NCBI GenBank assembly: GCA_903875605.1
Contig: CAIQWT010000007.1
Coordinates: forward strand, 62,001 to 126,000
Origin: an uncultured Geobacteraceae bacterium
GTDB taxonomy: Bacteria > Desulfobacterota > Desulfuromonadia > Geobacterales > Pseudopelobacteraceae
Direction: 5' to 3'
Length of the DNA: 64,000 bases
The notes under the pieces are model-generated. The model worked only from the letters and a program-made list of their open reading frames with translations, searched no databases and was not told the DNA's origin. This document shows, in pieces, positions 50,010 through 63,900 of this stretch; position 1 is the stretch's first letter; each line of letters starts with the position of its first letter. Made by a program: the position numbers and the translations under genes.

Positions 50010-51902
50010 ATGAACACATCCAGGGAAATTGCAGTTGAACTTCGTCGCCGTCGCCCTTTCGATCGCATGCTTTCCGCACATGTGGAATGGCTTGCAGCAA
50101 AGCTTGAGATGGTTAAATTTGCTCAGAACACGGAGATACTCCAACCGGAAACACCCTGTACTGAGCTTTTCTTTATCCACAAAGGAACTGTCCAGCTTGA
50201 AGCTATCGGCAATGCAGCAGACGACAAAAAAGTGCTGGCTGAGCTGGTTGAAGGAGAATGTTTCCCACTCGAAGCGCTGGAAGAACGGCGGCCGGTGTTC
50301 TCTACTTTTCGCGCTAACTGCGATGTGATCTGCTACCGCCTGGCAATAGAAAATTTTGACGAACTAAAGAGCATGAGTACGGTCTTCAGCGATTTTTGCA
50401 AGTATCGCTCACAGAGTTTCCTCGAACAATCCCGCAGGGTATTCAGGCTGCATTTTTCTCACAAGAGTGATGAGCAGCAGCGCTTGAATACGCCCCTTTC
50501 GATCCTTATGAGCCCCGACCCATTGACGGCAAGAAATGACGACCAGGTTCGGGCCGTTGTGGCGAAAATGTCCGAAAAAGACGTCGACGCAGCAACGATA
50601 ATCAACGATGACAATGTGCCGATCGGCATATTCACCATGCGCGATCTGCTTCGTAAAATTGTAATACCGGGTGGAGATCTGAACATTCCGATTGAAACGG
50701 TGATGACGACATCGCCGCGAACTCTTCCGGTCTCCGCTCTTGGCTACGAAGCGGCACTACTTCTTGCCGAAGCCGGGTTTCATCACGTTATTCTCGTAGA
50801 TAAAGGCAAGCTTGCCGGCATTGTCACCGAACGGGATCTCTTCAATCTGCAGCGCGTCAGTCTCAGTCAGCTCAACGCCGAGATCCAGGCTGCCAACAGC
50901 CTGGATAAACTCAAACGCTGCGGCAGTGACATACATCTGCTGGCGGAAAGTATGATCATTCAGGGGGTTACGGCTGACCATATAACCCAGATAATCTCGA
51001 CTTTGAACGACCAGATAATCACCAGAACTCTGGATCTGGAACTGGCCAAAGAGAATCTGAAGGAGTTCAAAGTTGCCTGGATCGCCTTAGGCAGCCAGGG
51101 GCGTTACGAACAGACCTTCTTCACTGATCAGGACAACGGCATCATTTTTGAGATACCGGAGGGGCAGGATGCCGACTCAGTTCGCGCAAAACTATTGCCG
51201 GTTGCCCAGAGGGTCAACCAGGCGCTAGATTTTGTCGGTTTCTCGCTTTGCAAAGGTAACATCATGGCTGGAAACCCTGAATGCTGCCTAAGTTACCGGG
51301 AGTGGCAGGTAAAGTTCAATACATGGATTCAGGAACCAACCCCGGATTCACTCCTAAAAGCCACCATTTTCTTTGATTTCCGCCATCTCTATGGAGAAAC
51401 CTCGCTCTCAGACAGGCTTCGTGCCTGGCTTGCAGAGGCAGCAATCGGTCAAAAGCGCTTCTTCCATCTTCTCGCCGAAAATGCCAAGGAGAGAACTCCG
51501 CCACTTGGTTTCTTCCGTGATTTTATTGTCGATGATAACAAAGAATTCCCCGGCACGATCGACATCAAACAGAACGGCGTGACCCTGTTCGTCGATGCCG
51601 CCAGGGCCTTTGCACTGGCCTCCGGCGTAACACGCGGCAACACCCGCGAGCGTCTCCTCGCCGCCGGTGATCTGCGAAAATGGCCGCAGAGTGAGGTAAA
51701 TGCCTGGGCAGATGCCTTCTCATTTCTGCAGTCACTGCGTATCCGCCACCAGTTCGAACTGATGCAGAACGGCAGCAAATCCAACAATCAGATCAACCCG
51801 TACGAGCTGAACCAGCTTGACCGCAAGTTTTTTCTCGAATCGCTCCGTCAGGCGGGGAAGCTGCAGAAACAGCTCAGCATGGATTTCGGGATGGGAATGT
51901 AG
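50010..51902 (+). CDS. Cyclic-nucleotide/CBS-domain DUF294 nucleotidyltransferase-like protein
   Basis: The 630-residue cytoplasmic protein has four parts: a cyclic-nucleotide-binding-like domain (residues about 10-140), two CBS domains (about 155-285), a GlnD-like nucleotidyltransferase DUF294 domain with GSQGRYEQTFFTDQDNGIIF, and a DUF294 C-terminal helical substrate-binding domain. Proteins of this layout are thought to be signalling enzymes or adenylyl-type transferases, often next to acetate/solute transporters or a DEDD exonuclease; neither is here. GGGAGAAG precedes the ATG. Target unknown. Confidence 0.9.
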   Translation: MNTSREIAVELRRRRPFDRMLSAHVEWLAAKLEMVKFAQNTEILQPETPCTELFFIHKGTVQLEAIGNAADDKKVLAELVEGECFPLEALEERRPVFSTFRANCDVICYRLAIENFDELKSMSTVFSDFCKYRSQSFLEQSRRVFRLHFSHKSDEQQRLNTPLSILMSPDPLTARNDDQVRAVVAKMSEKDVDAATIINDDNVPIGIFTMRDLLRKIVIPGGDLNIPIETVMTTSPRTLPVSALGYEAALLLAEAGFHHVILVDKGKLAGIVTERDLFNLQRVSLSQLNAEIQAANSLDKLKRCGSDIHLLAESMIIQGVTADHITQIISTLNDQIITRTLDLELAKENLKEFKVAWIALGSQGRYEQTFFTDQDNGIIFEIPEGQDADSVRAKLLPVAQRVNQALDFVGFSLCKGNIMAGNPECCLSYREWQVKFNTWIQEPTPDSLLKATIFFDFRHLYGETSLSDRLRAWLAEAAIGQKRFFHLLAENAKERTPPLGFFRDFIVDDNKEFPGTIDIKQNGVTLFVDAARAFALASGVTRGNTRERLLAAGDLRKWPQSEVNAWADAFSFLQSLRIRHQFELMQNGSKSNNQINPYELNQLDRKFFLESLRQAGKLQKQLSMDFGMGM

Positions 51903-51988
51903 ATACGGACGGAATTAACGGGGCGAGCCAACGGCATCGCTGCTACATATTTTAATATATCAAACAGTTGTATCAAGAGGGTAAGCCG

Positions 51989-54900
51989 ATGAAAAACTTT
52001 CTCCGACAGATATGTATTATTTCGGTGTTGATGTTGTCGCCACTAGTAGCAGGCAATGGGAATGTTTACGCTGCTCCAACGGTCACGCAAATTAGCACAG
52101 GAAATTCTCCTGATGCTGTCGGTGTTAATCCGGTTACTAATAAAATCTATGTCATGAATGCTTCATCAGGATATGTAACGGCGTTTAATGGAGTGGACAA
52201 TATACCGAAAGTAATAATGTTAGGTGATTACTCCTGGGGGGCACCATCTGGCATTGCGGTAAATCCTATTACCAATAGAATCTACATATCGCACTATCAA
52301 AACTCTGCTATTTCGGTAATAGACGGTGCAACTGACACCCTGCTTACAACCATAACAACCGGTGCTAACCATAAAAGTATTGCAATCAATGTCGAGACCA
52401 ACAGGATTTATGTAACAAACTATAACAGCAACTCAATTACTGTTATCGACGGCATATCCAACTATCCAATTGCAACTATTCCTGTGGGGAGTTGGCCGCT
52501 CGCAATAGCGGTAAACCCGGTCACCAATAAAATTTATGTTACCAATCAAGGTGACTACACCATCTCGGTTATTGACGGAACAAGTAAGAGTGTCATCAAA
52601 ACAGTCGGTGATAGCTCCAAAGTAGGATACGGAGAAGCAATCGCAGTAAACTCGGTAACAAATAAAATCTATGCAGCTGGCACTGTGTCAGGTCGATTTA
52701 CTGTTATTGATGGCGCTACAGATACAATCACGACATTTTTTCCTCTAATAACGGCTGCCTCATCAAATCCGCCTGCTGTCGCAGTAAATTCCATAACAAA
52801 CAAAATCTATGTAGCTGATGGCGTTTACTCCGGTAAAGTATATGTAATTGACGGCCTTAACGATACCCTTTCAGCTACGGTTACAGCCGGAATGAATCCA
52901 CACGCGATCGCAGTTAATCCAGTCACCAACACCATTTATGTAGGTAATGGTAATAGCGCAGATACTACAGCAATTGACGGCTCAAATACCGCCACGACTA
53001 TTTCTGGTGGAGGCTGGGCGCTTGGGGTAAATGTAACAACCAATTCAGTATATACTGCACGTTACGGCTATCCTAACGCATATGCCATAAACGAATCATC
53101 ACAGCCTGCCGTGCCTCTAACCAGCTCAATATCTGCACTTCCAGGAAATCAGGCTTCCAACCCAACACCAACATTTACCTTCACCACCTCAACAGGCGTA
53201 AACTGGCCTGCGGTTCGCAAGGTTTATTATCAGGTGGATTCCATTAACGGTGCCTGGAAAGAGGCAGGCATCGTCGGTACAGACCAATATTCAGCCACCA
53301 GTTCAGCCCTTTCTGGCGGTTCTCATACGATCTATAGTTTTGCCACCGACGGCCAGGACAGTACCTCCGTCAACACCGGACCTGGCGCAAGCCCGCTTGT
53401 TGGAGCAATGGCATCATACACATTCTCGATCCCTACCTTTGCTATTAGCACTTCTGTCCCGGGAGGAAATGGTACGGTTTCCTGCGACTCTCCGGTCACG
53501 CTGGGCGGAAGTTCGGTCTGCACAATAACGCCCAACATAGGCTACCATTTAGCAACATTTACTGATGACGGATTAGAGCAGCTTTTGGCTGCTTCAGCCA
53601 TCAGTTATACAATCAGCAATGTCATTGCCAACCATACTATAAGTGCCACATTTGCAATAACTCCCTTCACCGGTTCAGTCGCAATAAACTCTGGTGCAGC
53701 ATACACAACTTCAGCAGATGTGACATTGAACCTTGCCTGCACTAATACTGTTTCCGGCTGTACACAGATGAGATTCTCGAACGACAATTTGACGTGGGAA
53801 TCTGCAGTAGGATATGCGACGACATTTACTCCCTGGACTCTTTCTGTCGGCTACGGGCTTAAAACCGTCTATGTGAAATTTATGGACGGTGCTGGCAACT
53901 GGTCAAATCCCTATAGAGCCACCATTGTTTTGTCCCTTGCAGATATAAACTGGAAATCCATATCTGCCGGTGTTAACCATACTGCGGCCATCAAGTCCGA
54001 TGGGACTCTTTGGAGATGGGGGCTGCAAAGACATGGCAGCGAAGGTGGATTTGCCGGCGTGACACCCCTTCAGATTGGCTCTGCAACTAACTGGGTTAAT
54101 GTCTCTGCAGGAATTGACAACACTCTTGCCATCGACTCCGACGGCAAGCTGTGGGGCACAGACGGCTATGTTGCCAGCCAGGATGCTCCGTTTTCTCTTC
54201 TTCAGATTGGCTCTGATTTGGACTGGTCTACCATGTCAGCAGGCCCAAATCATAACCTTGCACTGAAGTCGAACGGAACTCTCTGGGCTTGGGGGAGAAA
54301 TTTTGAAGGACAACTTGGGGATGGGACGACTGCATACAGAAGTGCCCCGGTTCAGGTCGGCTCAGAGACGGATTGGTATGCCGTTGCGACAGGCGACAAA
54401 CATTCTGTCGCTCTGAAAACTAACGGAACCTTGTGGACTTGGGGTGATAATTCCTTGGGCCAGCTCGGAAATGGAACGACCCATGATAATATTGGTGTTC
54501 CCGGTGCTCCGGTGCAGGTCGGCACAGACATCAACTGGGTCTCCATTACAGCGGGTAGATATCATACCGTCTCCACAAAAACCAATGGCACTCTCTGGTC
54601 TTGGGGGGGGAATTGGGACGGTGAACTCGGCATCGGGAACTTAACCCCATCGTACAGTGCCAGTCCAGTCCAGATTGGGTTGGAAACGGATTGGGTTCTT
54701 GCCAAAGCCGGTTATTCTCATGCAATTGCTTTAAAGTCAAATGGCACCCTCTGGGCATGGGGTCGAAATGATAATGGACAACTGGGAGACGGCTCCACAA
54801 TATCCCAAAATGCTCCCATACAGATAGGCTTAGATTCAATTTGGGTTGCCGTTTCGACAAGCAATTCTCACACCATTGCCCTGAAATTGGATGGTTCACT

Positions 54901-57900
54901 TTGGGCATGGGGTGCAAACAGCAAAGGTGAGCTTGGGAACGGAACCACAGTAAACAGCACGTCCCCTGTTCAGGGAGGTTTAATCCCTGATTTAACCGCA
55001 CCAACCTCTGGCACTCTCACCGCCACCCCCGGCAAAAAACAAATCATCCTCAGCTGGAGCGGCTTTAGTGATGCAAGCGGCATCGCTTCATACAAGCTGA
55101 TTTCTTCATCAAGCGCATTACCGACTGATTGCAGTGGTACAGCAATCTACAACGGCACCGCCCAGACATTCACCGTCGCTGATCTTGCCGATAATACCAC
55201 TAGGTATTTTGGAGTTTGTGCAACCGATAATGCCGGGAACAGTTCTGTAGCACCAGTCACCGCATCGGCAACAACCTTTACCGCTTCGGTCATATTGTGG
55301 GAAACTTTCGACCTCGGCACGCTTCCCCCAGGTTGGAGTCTGGTCCAATATTTGGCTAACAACCGTACTGATTGGTCATTTAGCCTTTCCGGAAATCCAA
55401 CAGGAGGCAGTGGTGGTTATGCGATTGCTAACCAATATATGGATTCCGCAATACTGACGCCGCATCTGAATCTTACGGGCACGACTAATCCTGTACTGGA
55501 GTTTAAATCTGCTTTCCCATTGAATTCTGGATCCGCTACGATGATCGTCAGCATGAGTACAGACGGCGGGTCTACATGGGCACCATTATGGCAGACTTCA
55601 ACACAATATGGAGCGACAACAAAGATTCTTTCTCTGGCTGCGGCAATGGCAACTCCAAGTGATGTTGTTATCAGATTCAATTTTGTCAACAATGATTTAG
55701 GAAGTCCGGTTTGGGCAATTGATGACGTCAAAGTTTACGATCAGCCGATAATTACCCTAGCAGATGCTCTTGAAAACCCGCCTGGACTAACTTTTACCAC
55801 CGGTGGCAATGGCAACTGGTTTGGCCAGAGCACAACTACCCATGACGCTGTTGATGCAGCTCAGAGCGGGGCCATAACACACTCGCAAAGCACGTGGGTA
55901 GAAACCACTGTCACCGGTCCGAGCACCCTCAGTTTCTGGTGGAAAGTCTCATCCGAATCCGGCTATGACTACCTCGGTTTCACTATGGATCAGCCCTTTG
56001 TACGCTCAAGTGGTCCTGACGCAATCAGCGGAACGACTGGTGGTTGGGAAACGCGTACATACACGATACCATCCGGTACGCATACCCTCCGTTGGACTTA
56101 TGCCAAGGATAACTCTGTTAGTAGTGGTTCTGATGCCGGGTGGCTGGATCAGGTCGTTTTTACCATCCCTCAACCAACAGTTACTGGTATATCACCAGCG
56201 AATAGCGCTCTTGATGTTTCGGTCAACAGATCGATTACGGCAACCTTCAACATGGCGATGGACGCTGCGTCGATCACCGCCAGCACCTTTACCTTAAGCA
56301 GCGGCAGTTGCAGCAGCGTCACGTACAACAGCTCCACAAATACCGCAACCTGTACACTATCCGCTCCTCTTAATCCCGGCACTGTTTACACAACAACAAT
56401 CACGACCGGCGTTAAAAATGCGTATGGCAACAATATGGCGGCGAATTACAGCTGGAGCTTTACGACCGGGCTGGCTCCGATAGGCACAACCTGGGCAAGA
56501 ACCTATGGCGGTGCCGGCTATGACGGCGCTAGTTCAATACAGCAAACAACACCGGACGGCGGATATATCATGGCCGGTTACTCCGAGATTTCATCTGTTA
56601 CTGCTGTTATGGTCACCAAGCTTGATTCGCTTGGCGCAATCACCTGGCAGAAAACTTACGCTGGCGGTGACTGGTCGGGAGCAAATTCCATCCAGCAGAC
56701 CGCAGATCGTGGTTATATCGTTGCCGGTGAAATGGACACCGCAGAGAATGGCTATGGAGATGTCTGGCTCTTGAAGCTTAGTTCCACTGGAACAGTAGAA
56801 TGGGAAAAAACCTATGGTGGTACAGGATATGATTATGCCCAGTCAGTACGCCAAACGGCTGATGGCGGCTATATTGTCGCCGCATATACAGAGTCTTACG
56901 GAACTGGTGGTGACGCATGGTTCTTGAAACTTGACGACACCGGAACCATCGAATGGCAAAAAACATTTGGCGGCGCCGACAGAGATTATACCGCCGGAAT
57001 ACAGCAAACTTCTGACGGATATATTGCGACCGGAACAACCTTTCTAAACAACGGTACCAGACGGGCGTTGACGCTTAAACTTGACTCGTCTGGCGCAGTG
57101 GTATGGCAGAAGACTTTTGAGCCTGGCGTTGCCGATGACAGTACGTCCGCCAACTCTGTCGAGCAGACAGCAGATTCTGGTTACATTGTCTCCGGTCTGG
57201 TCAACAGGTTTCTTGGTAATACAGATGCACTGATTATCAAACTTGATTCGCTTGGCGCAATCACCTGGCAGAAAACATACGCTGGAGGCACCTGGTCGGC
57301 AGCAAATTCCATTCTGCAGACAGCCGATGGCGGCTATATAGTTGCAGGTAAAATGGAGACTGCAGCGAATGGCTATGGTGATGCCTGGCTCTTGAAGCTT
57401 AGTTCCACTGGAGCTGTAGAGTGGGAAAAAACCTATGGTGGCTCAGAATATGACGATGCGCAGTCAGTAAGCAAAGCGTCGGATGGCGGCTATTTAATTG
57501 CCGGTTATTCGGACTCTTATGGTGGCCATGGTGATGCTTTTGTCTTGAAACTGGATGCAAACGGTAATGTTGCGCCAGGTTGCGGTATTCCATTAGTAAA
57601 CGCAACCTCAGTAACTGTAACGAATGCCGGTATGACCGCTACTCTCCCGTCATCCACTCTTGCTGATGCAACACTTAAAGATCCCGGAAATGGCTCGCCC
57701 GTAGTTTCTGACGGCACACTTGGCTCTGGTGGCGTTTGCAGTCCGCGAATCAATTTAGACTACACATTACTTGATTTCGGTGTAATCGGTACCGGACAGG
57801 TTTCTTCTCCGCAAATTATTACTGCTACTAATGTTGGCTATGCTGATCTGACAGTTAGCTCTGCCGTTGTGAGCGACACAACTAACTATACGATTCTTGC

Positions 57901-60900
57901 CAACACATGCGGATTGTTGGTTTCTACCAGTACCTGTACCGTTACCGCGCAGTTCAATCCGATGACTGACGGAACCAAGAACAGCACACTGACGGTGGCA
58001 TCAGAGGCACCTGCTGTTACGGTGGCACTGACCGGTGCGTCTCATGAAATGGTTGCACCAACGGGGAGTATTGCCATAAATCCCGCAGCTGCCTACACAA
58101 ATGCAGCAACGATTAATTTAACTCTCTCCTGCAGTGACACCGGCAGCGGTTGCAGCCAGATGCAATTTTCTAATGACGGCAGTACCTGGTCAGCCTCTGA
58201 AGTTTTTGCGACGACCAAAACCGGTTGGGCACTTTCCGCAAGTGACGGCCTTAAAACCGTTTACGTTATGTTCCAGGATGTCGCCGGCAACTGGTCAACA
58301 CCCTACACCGCCTCGATCACACTTGATACAATTCCGCCAAGCTTTAATTCCGGGACTCGATCAGTTATCACCATTGCATCCGGGCTGCTAGATCCACGGG
58401 GTGTTGTTGTTGATGCCGATGGAGTCTACTTCGGGGAAGCCGGTAGTAATAACGACGTGGTTAATTATAGCAACACAGATGGCAGGATTAGAAAAGTCGG
58501 TAAAAATGGCGGTGTCATAACCACCCTTGCAACCGGATTGACCTATCCGGCTCTTCTGACTTCGGATGCGGCGAATGTTTACTGGATGTATTCCGATGGT
58601 ACTTCTGCCGGAACCTCCCTTAAATCGCTTGCCAAGACAGGTGGTACGATAACCCCCCTTGTAACAGGGGTTAACGGTGCTTTGATGAACGCGGCAGTCG
58701 ATGACACCAGCGTCTATTGGCTTGAGTCAGGAACGTACTCAGGCACCTGGTTTACCAACACTGCCTCCATCAACAAAATTGCCAAAGACGGTTCAGGTGC
58801 AGGCGTAAAAGTTCCTTTGGTAGCAAATACCAACATTGGTTACGGATCTCTGGCGATTGATTCCTCGTATCTCTATTGGGGTGGCTATATTAGCAACATT
58901 GTTGGCAGGGTTGGTTTGGATGGCAGCAATCCGATTACACTGGCGCCATCATCTGAGTTCCCTACCTCCGTTGCTGTCGATGCCACGAGCGTCTATTGGC
59001 GTACTAATCTTGGCTCAATACTCAGAAAGAATAAAGATGGATCAGGATTGCAAACTAAATTAGCAGCAGCAGCACCAACGTGGGATGATGGATCTATGCT
59101 GATTGATGCCGACAATGTCTACTGGAACGAATATAGTCATACGACGCTGAGGTCGATACCAAAAGCCGGAGGAACTGCAACGACACTGCTTACCGGTTTG
59201 CCGGGAGTTGCTGTCGTCGCTGATACAACAGGGATTTATTGGGCAGAACGCGGCACGTTGGCAAATAATTACAGTGATGGAACTATAAAAAAACTGGTTT
59301 ATCTTTCAGCAATAGTTATAAACAGTGGCGACGCCACTACCAACAAGCAGGCCGTGACGCTGGCACTTTCAGCTCTGGATGCCAATGGCGTGTCGCAAAT
59401 GAAGTTCAGTAACGATGGCATCACATTTGATCAATCCGTGCCGTATGCGACTTCTGCCTCGTGGAATCTTGCTGCCGGTGACGGTGTGAAGACGGTTTTC
59501 GTCATGTTTAAGGATGTCGCCGGTAACTGGTCGGCACCGTATAGCAGTTCCATTACTCTTGATACAACCACCCCGGCCATATCAGTTACACCGGCTTCAC
59601 CAATACCGTTCAATAACGTAATCGTTGGCAGCAACGCATCTACACCAATTACCATAAGCAATACCGGCTTGGCACCGCTTACTATTTCTCCCGCCATGAG
59701 CATCACCGGCAGCGGCGACTTCAGTATTGTCACTAGCGGTGGCACCTGCGCCAGCACAACACCCACGATTACTTCAGGTGTTAACTGTACTTTTGATGTG
59801 AAGTTTGCACCGTCAGCAAATGGTTCAAAAACCGCAACATTGACCATTGTTTCTAATGATCCGTTCACACCAACGGTTACTATCAGCTTGACCGGAACTG
59901 GAATACCACCAGTCGTTATCATCACTCCCTCGACAGTCGGTACCGGACCAGGCACGATAACGACCTTTGCCGGCGGTGGCAATTTGGGCGAAATTGGTCC
60001 TGCCACGGCCGCAATGTTCAACTATCCAGCCGGCGTTGCCGTTGACAGCACAGGCAATGTCTATATCGCGGATTTCAATAACAACAGAATCCGAAAAGTT
60101 GATACCTCGGGAAATATATCTACCTTTGCCGGCAACGGAACGCCCGGCTATTCTGGTGATGGAAAGTTGGCGGTATCGGCTTCTCTTAACTCGCCCAGCG
60201 GTGTTGCCTTCGACAGTGCCGGTAATGTCTATATTGCTGACACCGGTAACGGTTCTATCCGAAAGGTCGATACGTCAGGCAAAATAACTACCGTTGCGGG
60301 AAACGGAAGTAGCAGTATTGCAGGTGCGGGCGACGGCGAACTGGCAACAGCAGCGCAGTTGAACTGGCCGGTAGCCGTTGCCTTTGACGGCGCGGGGAAT
60401 CTATACATAGCAGACCAAGCGGATTGCCGCATCCGGAAGGTCAGCAAAGCTACAGGCGTAATAACCACCATCGCAGGGACTGGCAATTACGGCGGTTCCG
60501 GCGACGGTAGCCCTGCCACGGCTGCGATGCTCTCAAATCCAATGGGTGTTGTGGTTGACGTAGATGGGAACGTCTACATTGCAGACTGGGGCAATAACCG
60601 CATCCGTAAGATTGATAATTCCGGCACAATCACGACCATGGCTGGATACGGGACAGCGGGCTATTTGGGCGACGGCGGAGCGGCAACATCTGCGATGCTA
60701 AATCGGCCAACCGGTGTTGCTATTGATATTACAGGGAATATATATATCGGTGACCAAGACAATAACCGTGTCCGGAAGGTTGATACTTCCGGCATCATCT
60801 CGACCATTGCTGGAAACGGGACAACGGCCTATTCAGGCGACACCGGTCCCGCAACATCAGCAGCTCTGAACAGCCCAACTGGCATTGCGGTCAACAGCGC

Positions 60901-63900
60901 AGGGACTGTCTTCTATATCGCGGACAGCAGAAATAACGTCATCAGAAAGATTGCTGCAGGAATCATCACAACCTTTGCAGGCAGGGGAATAGGCGATAAC
61001 GGGCCGGCGACCAGTGCCGTTTTTGCCGGATATCCGAAAGACGTTGCCTTTGACGGTTTAGGAAACACGTATATTGCGGATAATTTTGAACGAATCCGCA
61101 AGGTCGATGCTTCAGGCACGATCACTACTTTTGCCGGGACCGGTAAAGGGGGATATTCGGGCGACGGCGGACCGGCATCATCGGCACAGCTTAATTACCC
61201 CCTCGGCGTAGCTGCCGACAGCGCAGGGAACGTCTATATTTCTGATGACGGCAACGGGGTCATTCGCAAAGTGGATCCCGCAGGTATCATCACCACACTT
61301 GCTGCAGTCAGTCAGCCGATGGGTATTGCTGTTGATAGATTGGGCAATGTCTATGTTGCACAAGGCTGGAGTTCACGGATGGTCAAGAAAATCGATCCCT
61401 CCGGCACCGTAACAACCTTTGCCGGTACTGGAGTAAGCGGCGATTCCGGTGACGGTGGTCCTGCAACAGAGGCCACGTTCAATCAAGTTGGTTATGTTGC
61501 GGTTGACGCGGCGGGGAATGTTTATATTGGCGATACCGGCAGTCACCGCATCCGCAAAGTGGATGCCTACGGCATTATCTCGACCATTGCAGGCGACGGG
61601 AACATGTTGTCCGGTGCCGCCGCCGATGGCGTAAATGCTACCTCCACGAGTCTTGCCTGGCCGTATGGTGTTTCTGTTGACGGCGCGGGAAACGTCTATT
61701 TTGTGGACGGTGGTTACCCACGTATCAGAAAGGTTGATCCTTCCGGCATTATCACGACCATTGCGGGAAGCGGAAGCACAGGCTATTTTGGTGACAATGG
61801 ACCGGCACTAGATGCAATGTTTAATAATCCACTCGGTATTCGTGTGGACAGCGCAGGAAATGTCTACGTCGCAGACGAGGGCAGTATCCGCGTCAGAAAA
61901 ATTACGCTTGCAGCGAGGGGAGGCACCATCAACCCTTCAACTCCACAGTCCGTTGCTGCTGGAGGAAGCGCAACCTTTGCCATCACCCCTGACTCGGGGT
62001 ATAAAATTGTCGACGTTCTGGTTGACGGCACATCAGTGGGCGCTGTTCCAACATACTCTTTCAGCGGACTGATCGCAAACCACGCCATTGGAGCGAGCTT
62101 CATCAACCAAGCACCGCCAACGGCCTCAATCACCAACACCCCTGTCACCTATACCGGTTCTGTGCAGACCGCCACGGTTGCCTGTCTTGGTGGCGGTGTG
62201 GCAACACTTGCCACCGGTGGCACCGGCACCAATGCCGGTTCATACCCCGCGACTGTTGACTGTGCTGCAAGTACCAACTATTCTGCAGCGACAGGTCTTT
62301 CTGTAGGCAATTTCGTGATCAGCAAGGCATCACCCACCGCATCAATAACCAACAGTCCGGTTGACTATAACGGTTCAGTTCAAACTGCCACTGTGGCTTG
62401 CCTTGGTGGAGGCACAGCAACATTGGCCAGCGGCGGTACCGGCACCAACGCCGGATCATACCCGGCAACTGTCAATTGCGCTGCCAGCACCAACTATGCC
62501 TCGGCAACAGGCTTGAATGCCGGCAGCTTTGTAATCAACGCTGCCACTCCGACGGCAAACATAACCAATACACCGGTCACCTATAACGGCTCTGCTCAGA
62601 CCGCCGCAGTTGCCTGTCTGGGAGGCGGCACCGCAACCCTTGCCAGCGGTGGCATCGGAACTAACGTCGGCACATATTCGGCAACAGTCGACTGTGCAGC
62701 CAGCACCAACTACGCTGCTGCAACAGGTTTGAACGCTGGTAACTTCGCTATCAACCCTGCAAATCCGACAGCAAGTATCACCAACAGCCCGGTTGCCTAT
62801 AACGGTTCAGTTCAAAATGCCTTGGTGGCCTGCCTTGGTGGTGGAACTGCTACTCTTGCCACCGGTGGCAGCGGCACCAACGCCGGATCGTACCCGGCTA
62901 CGGTTGACTGTGCGGCAAGCACCAACTACGCTGCGGCAACAGGACTCGCCGCTGGTAACTTCATAATCAGCCAGATCACCCCGACCGCTTCTGTTACCAG
63001 CAGTCCGATTACTTATAACGGCTCGCCGCAGGCTGCTACTGCTGCCTGTCTGGGCGGCGGCACCGCCAGTAACATTCTTGTTGGCGGCGCAGTCAGTCAG
63101 ACAACTGCCGGTACTCATGCAGCAACGGTTGATTGTGCGGCAAGCACCAACTACAGTGCCGTAACTGGTATTTCAGCCGGTAACTTTGTCATCAGCAAGG
63201 CATCACCGACCGCATCAATAACCAACACGCCGGTAACATATAACAGTTCCGTTCAAACTGCCACGGTGGCCTGCCTTGGTGGCGGTACGGCAGCCCTGAC
63301 AAGTGGCGGCGGCGGTATCAACGCCGGTTCGTACCCCGCTACTGTTGACTGTGCGGCAAGCACCAACTACAACGCAGCAACAGGACTCGCCGCCGGTAGT
63401 TTCGTGATCAACCAGATCACCCCGACCGCTTCCGTAATTAACAGTCCAGTCATCTACAACGGTTCACCGCAGGCCGCTACTGCCATCTGTCTGGGTGGCG
63501 GAGCGGCCAGCAACATTCTTAGCGGCGGAGCAGCGACCCAAACTAACGTCGGCACCTACGCCGTCACTGTTGACTGTGCCGCGAGCACCAACTACACCGC
63601 AACAGCAGGACTCGTCGCCGGTAACTTAATTATCAACAAGATAACCCCGGTTATCAGCTGGGCTAACCCGGCAGATATCACTTACGGTACTGCTTTAAGC
63701 GGCACCCAGTTGAATGCAACTTCTGGCGGAGTCGCCGGGACCTTCGTTTACACCCCGGCAAGTGGCACGGTTCTAAGCTCCGGAGCAGGTCAAACGCTGT
63801 CAGTAACCTTTACCCCAACCGATACGGCCAACTACAACACCCCGGCGGCAACAACCGTAACTATTAACGTTGCCATCAGCACCTTCACCATCACCCCCAG

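Noticed and set aside
59431-60021. Long open frame of 196 codons on the minus strand
   Set aside because: It lies wholly opposite the giant plus-strand frame, has low-complexity Val/Pro/Gly composition mirroring the repeats, and shows no ribosome site.
62120-63649. Regular repeat spacing suggesting CRISPR or satellite DNA
   Set aside because: Units are 216-225 bp, translate in frame without stops and encode a conserved protein motif; this is a protein-domain array.
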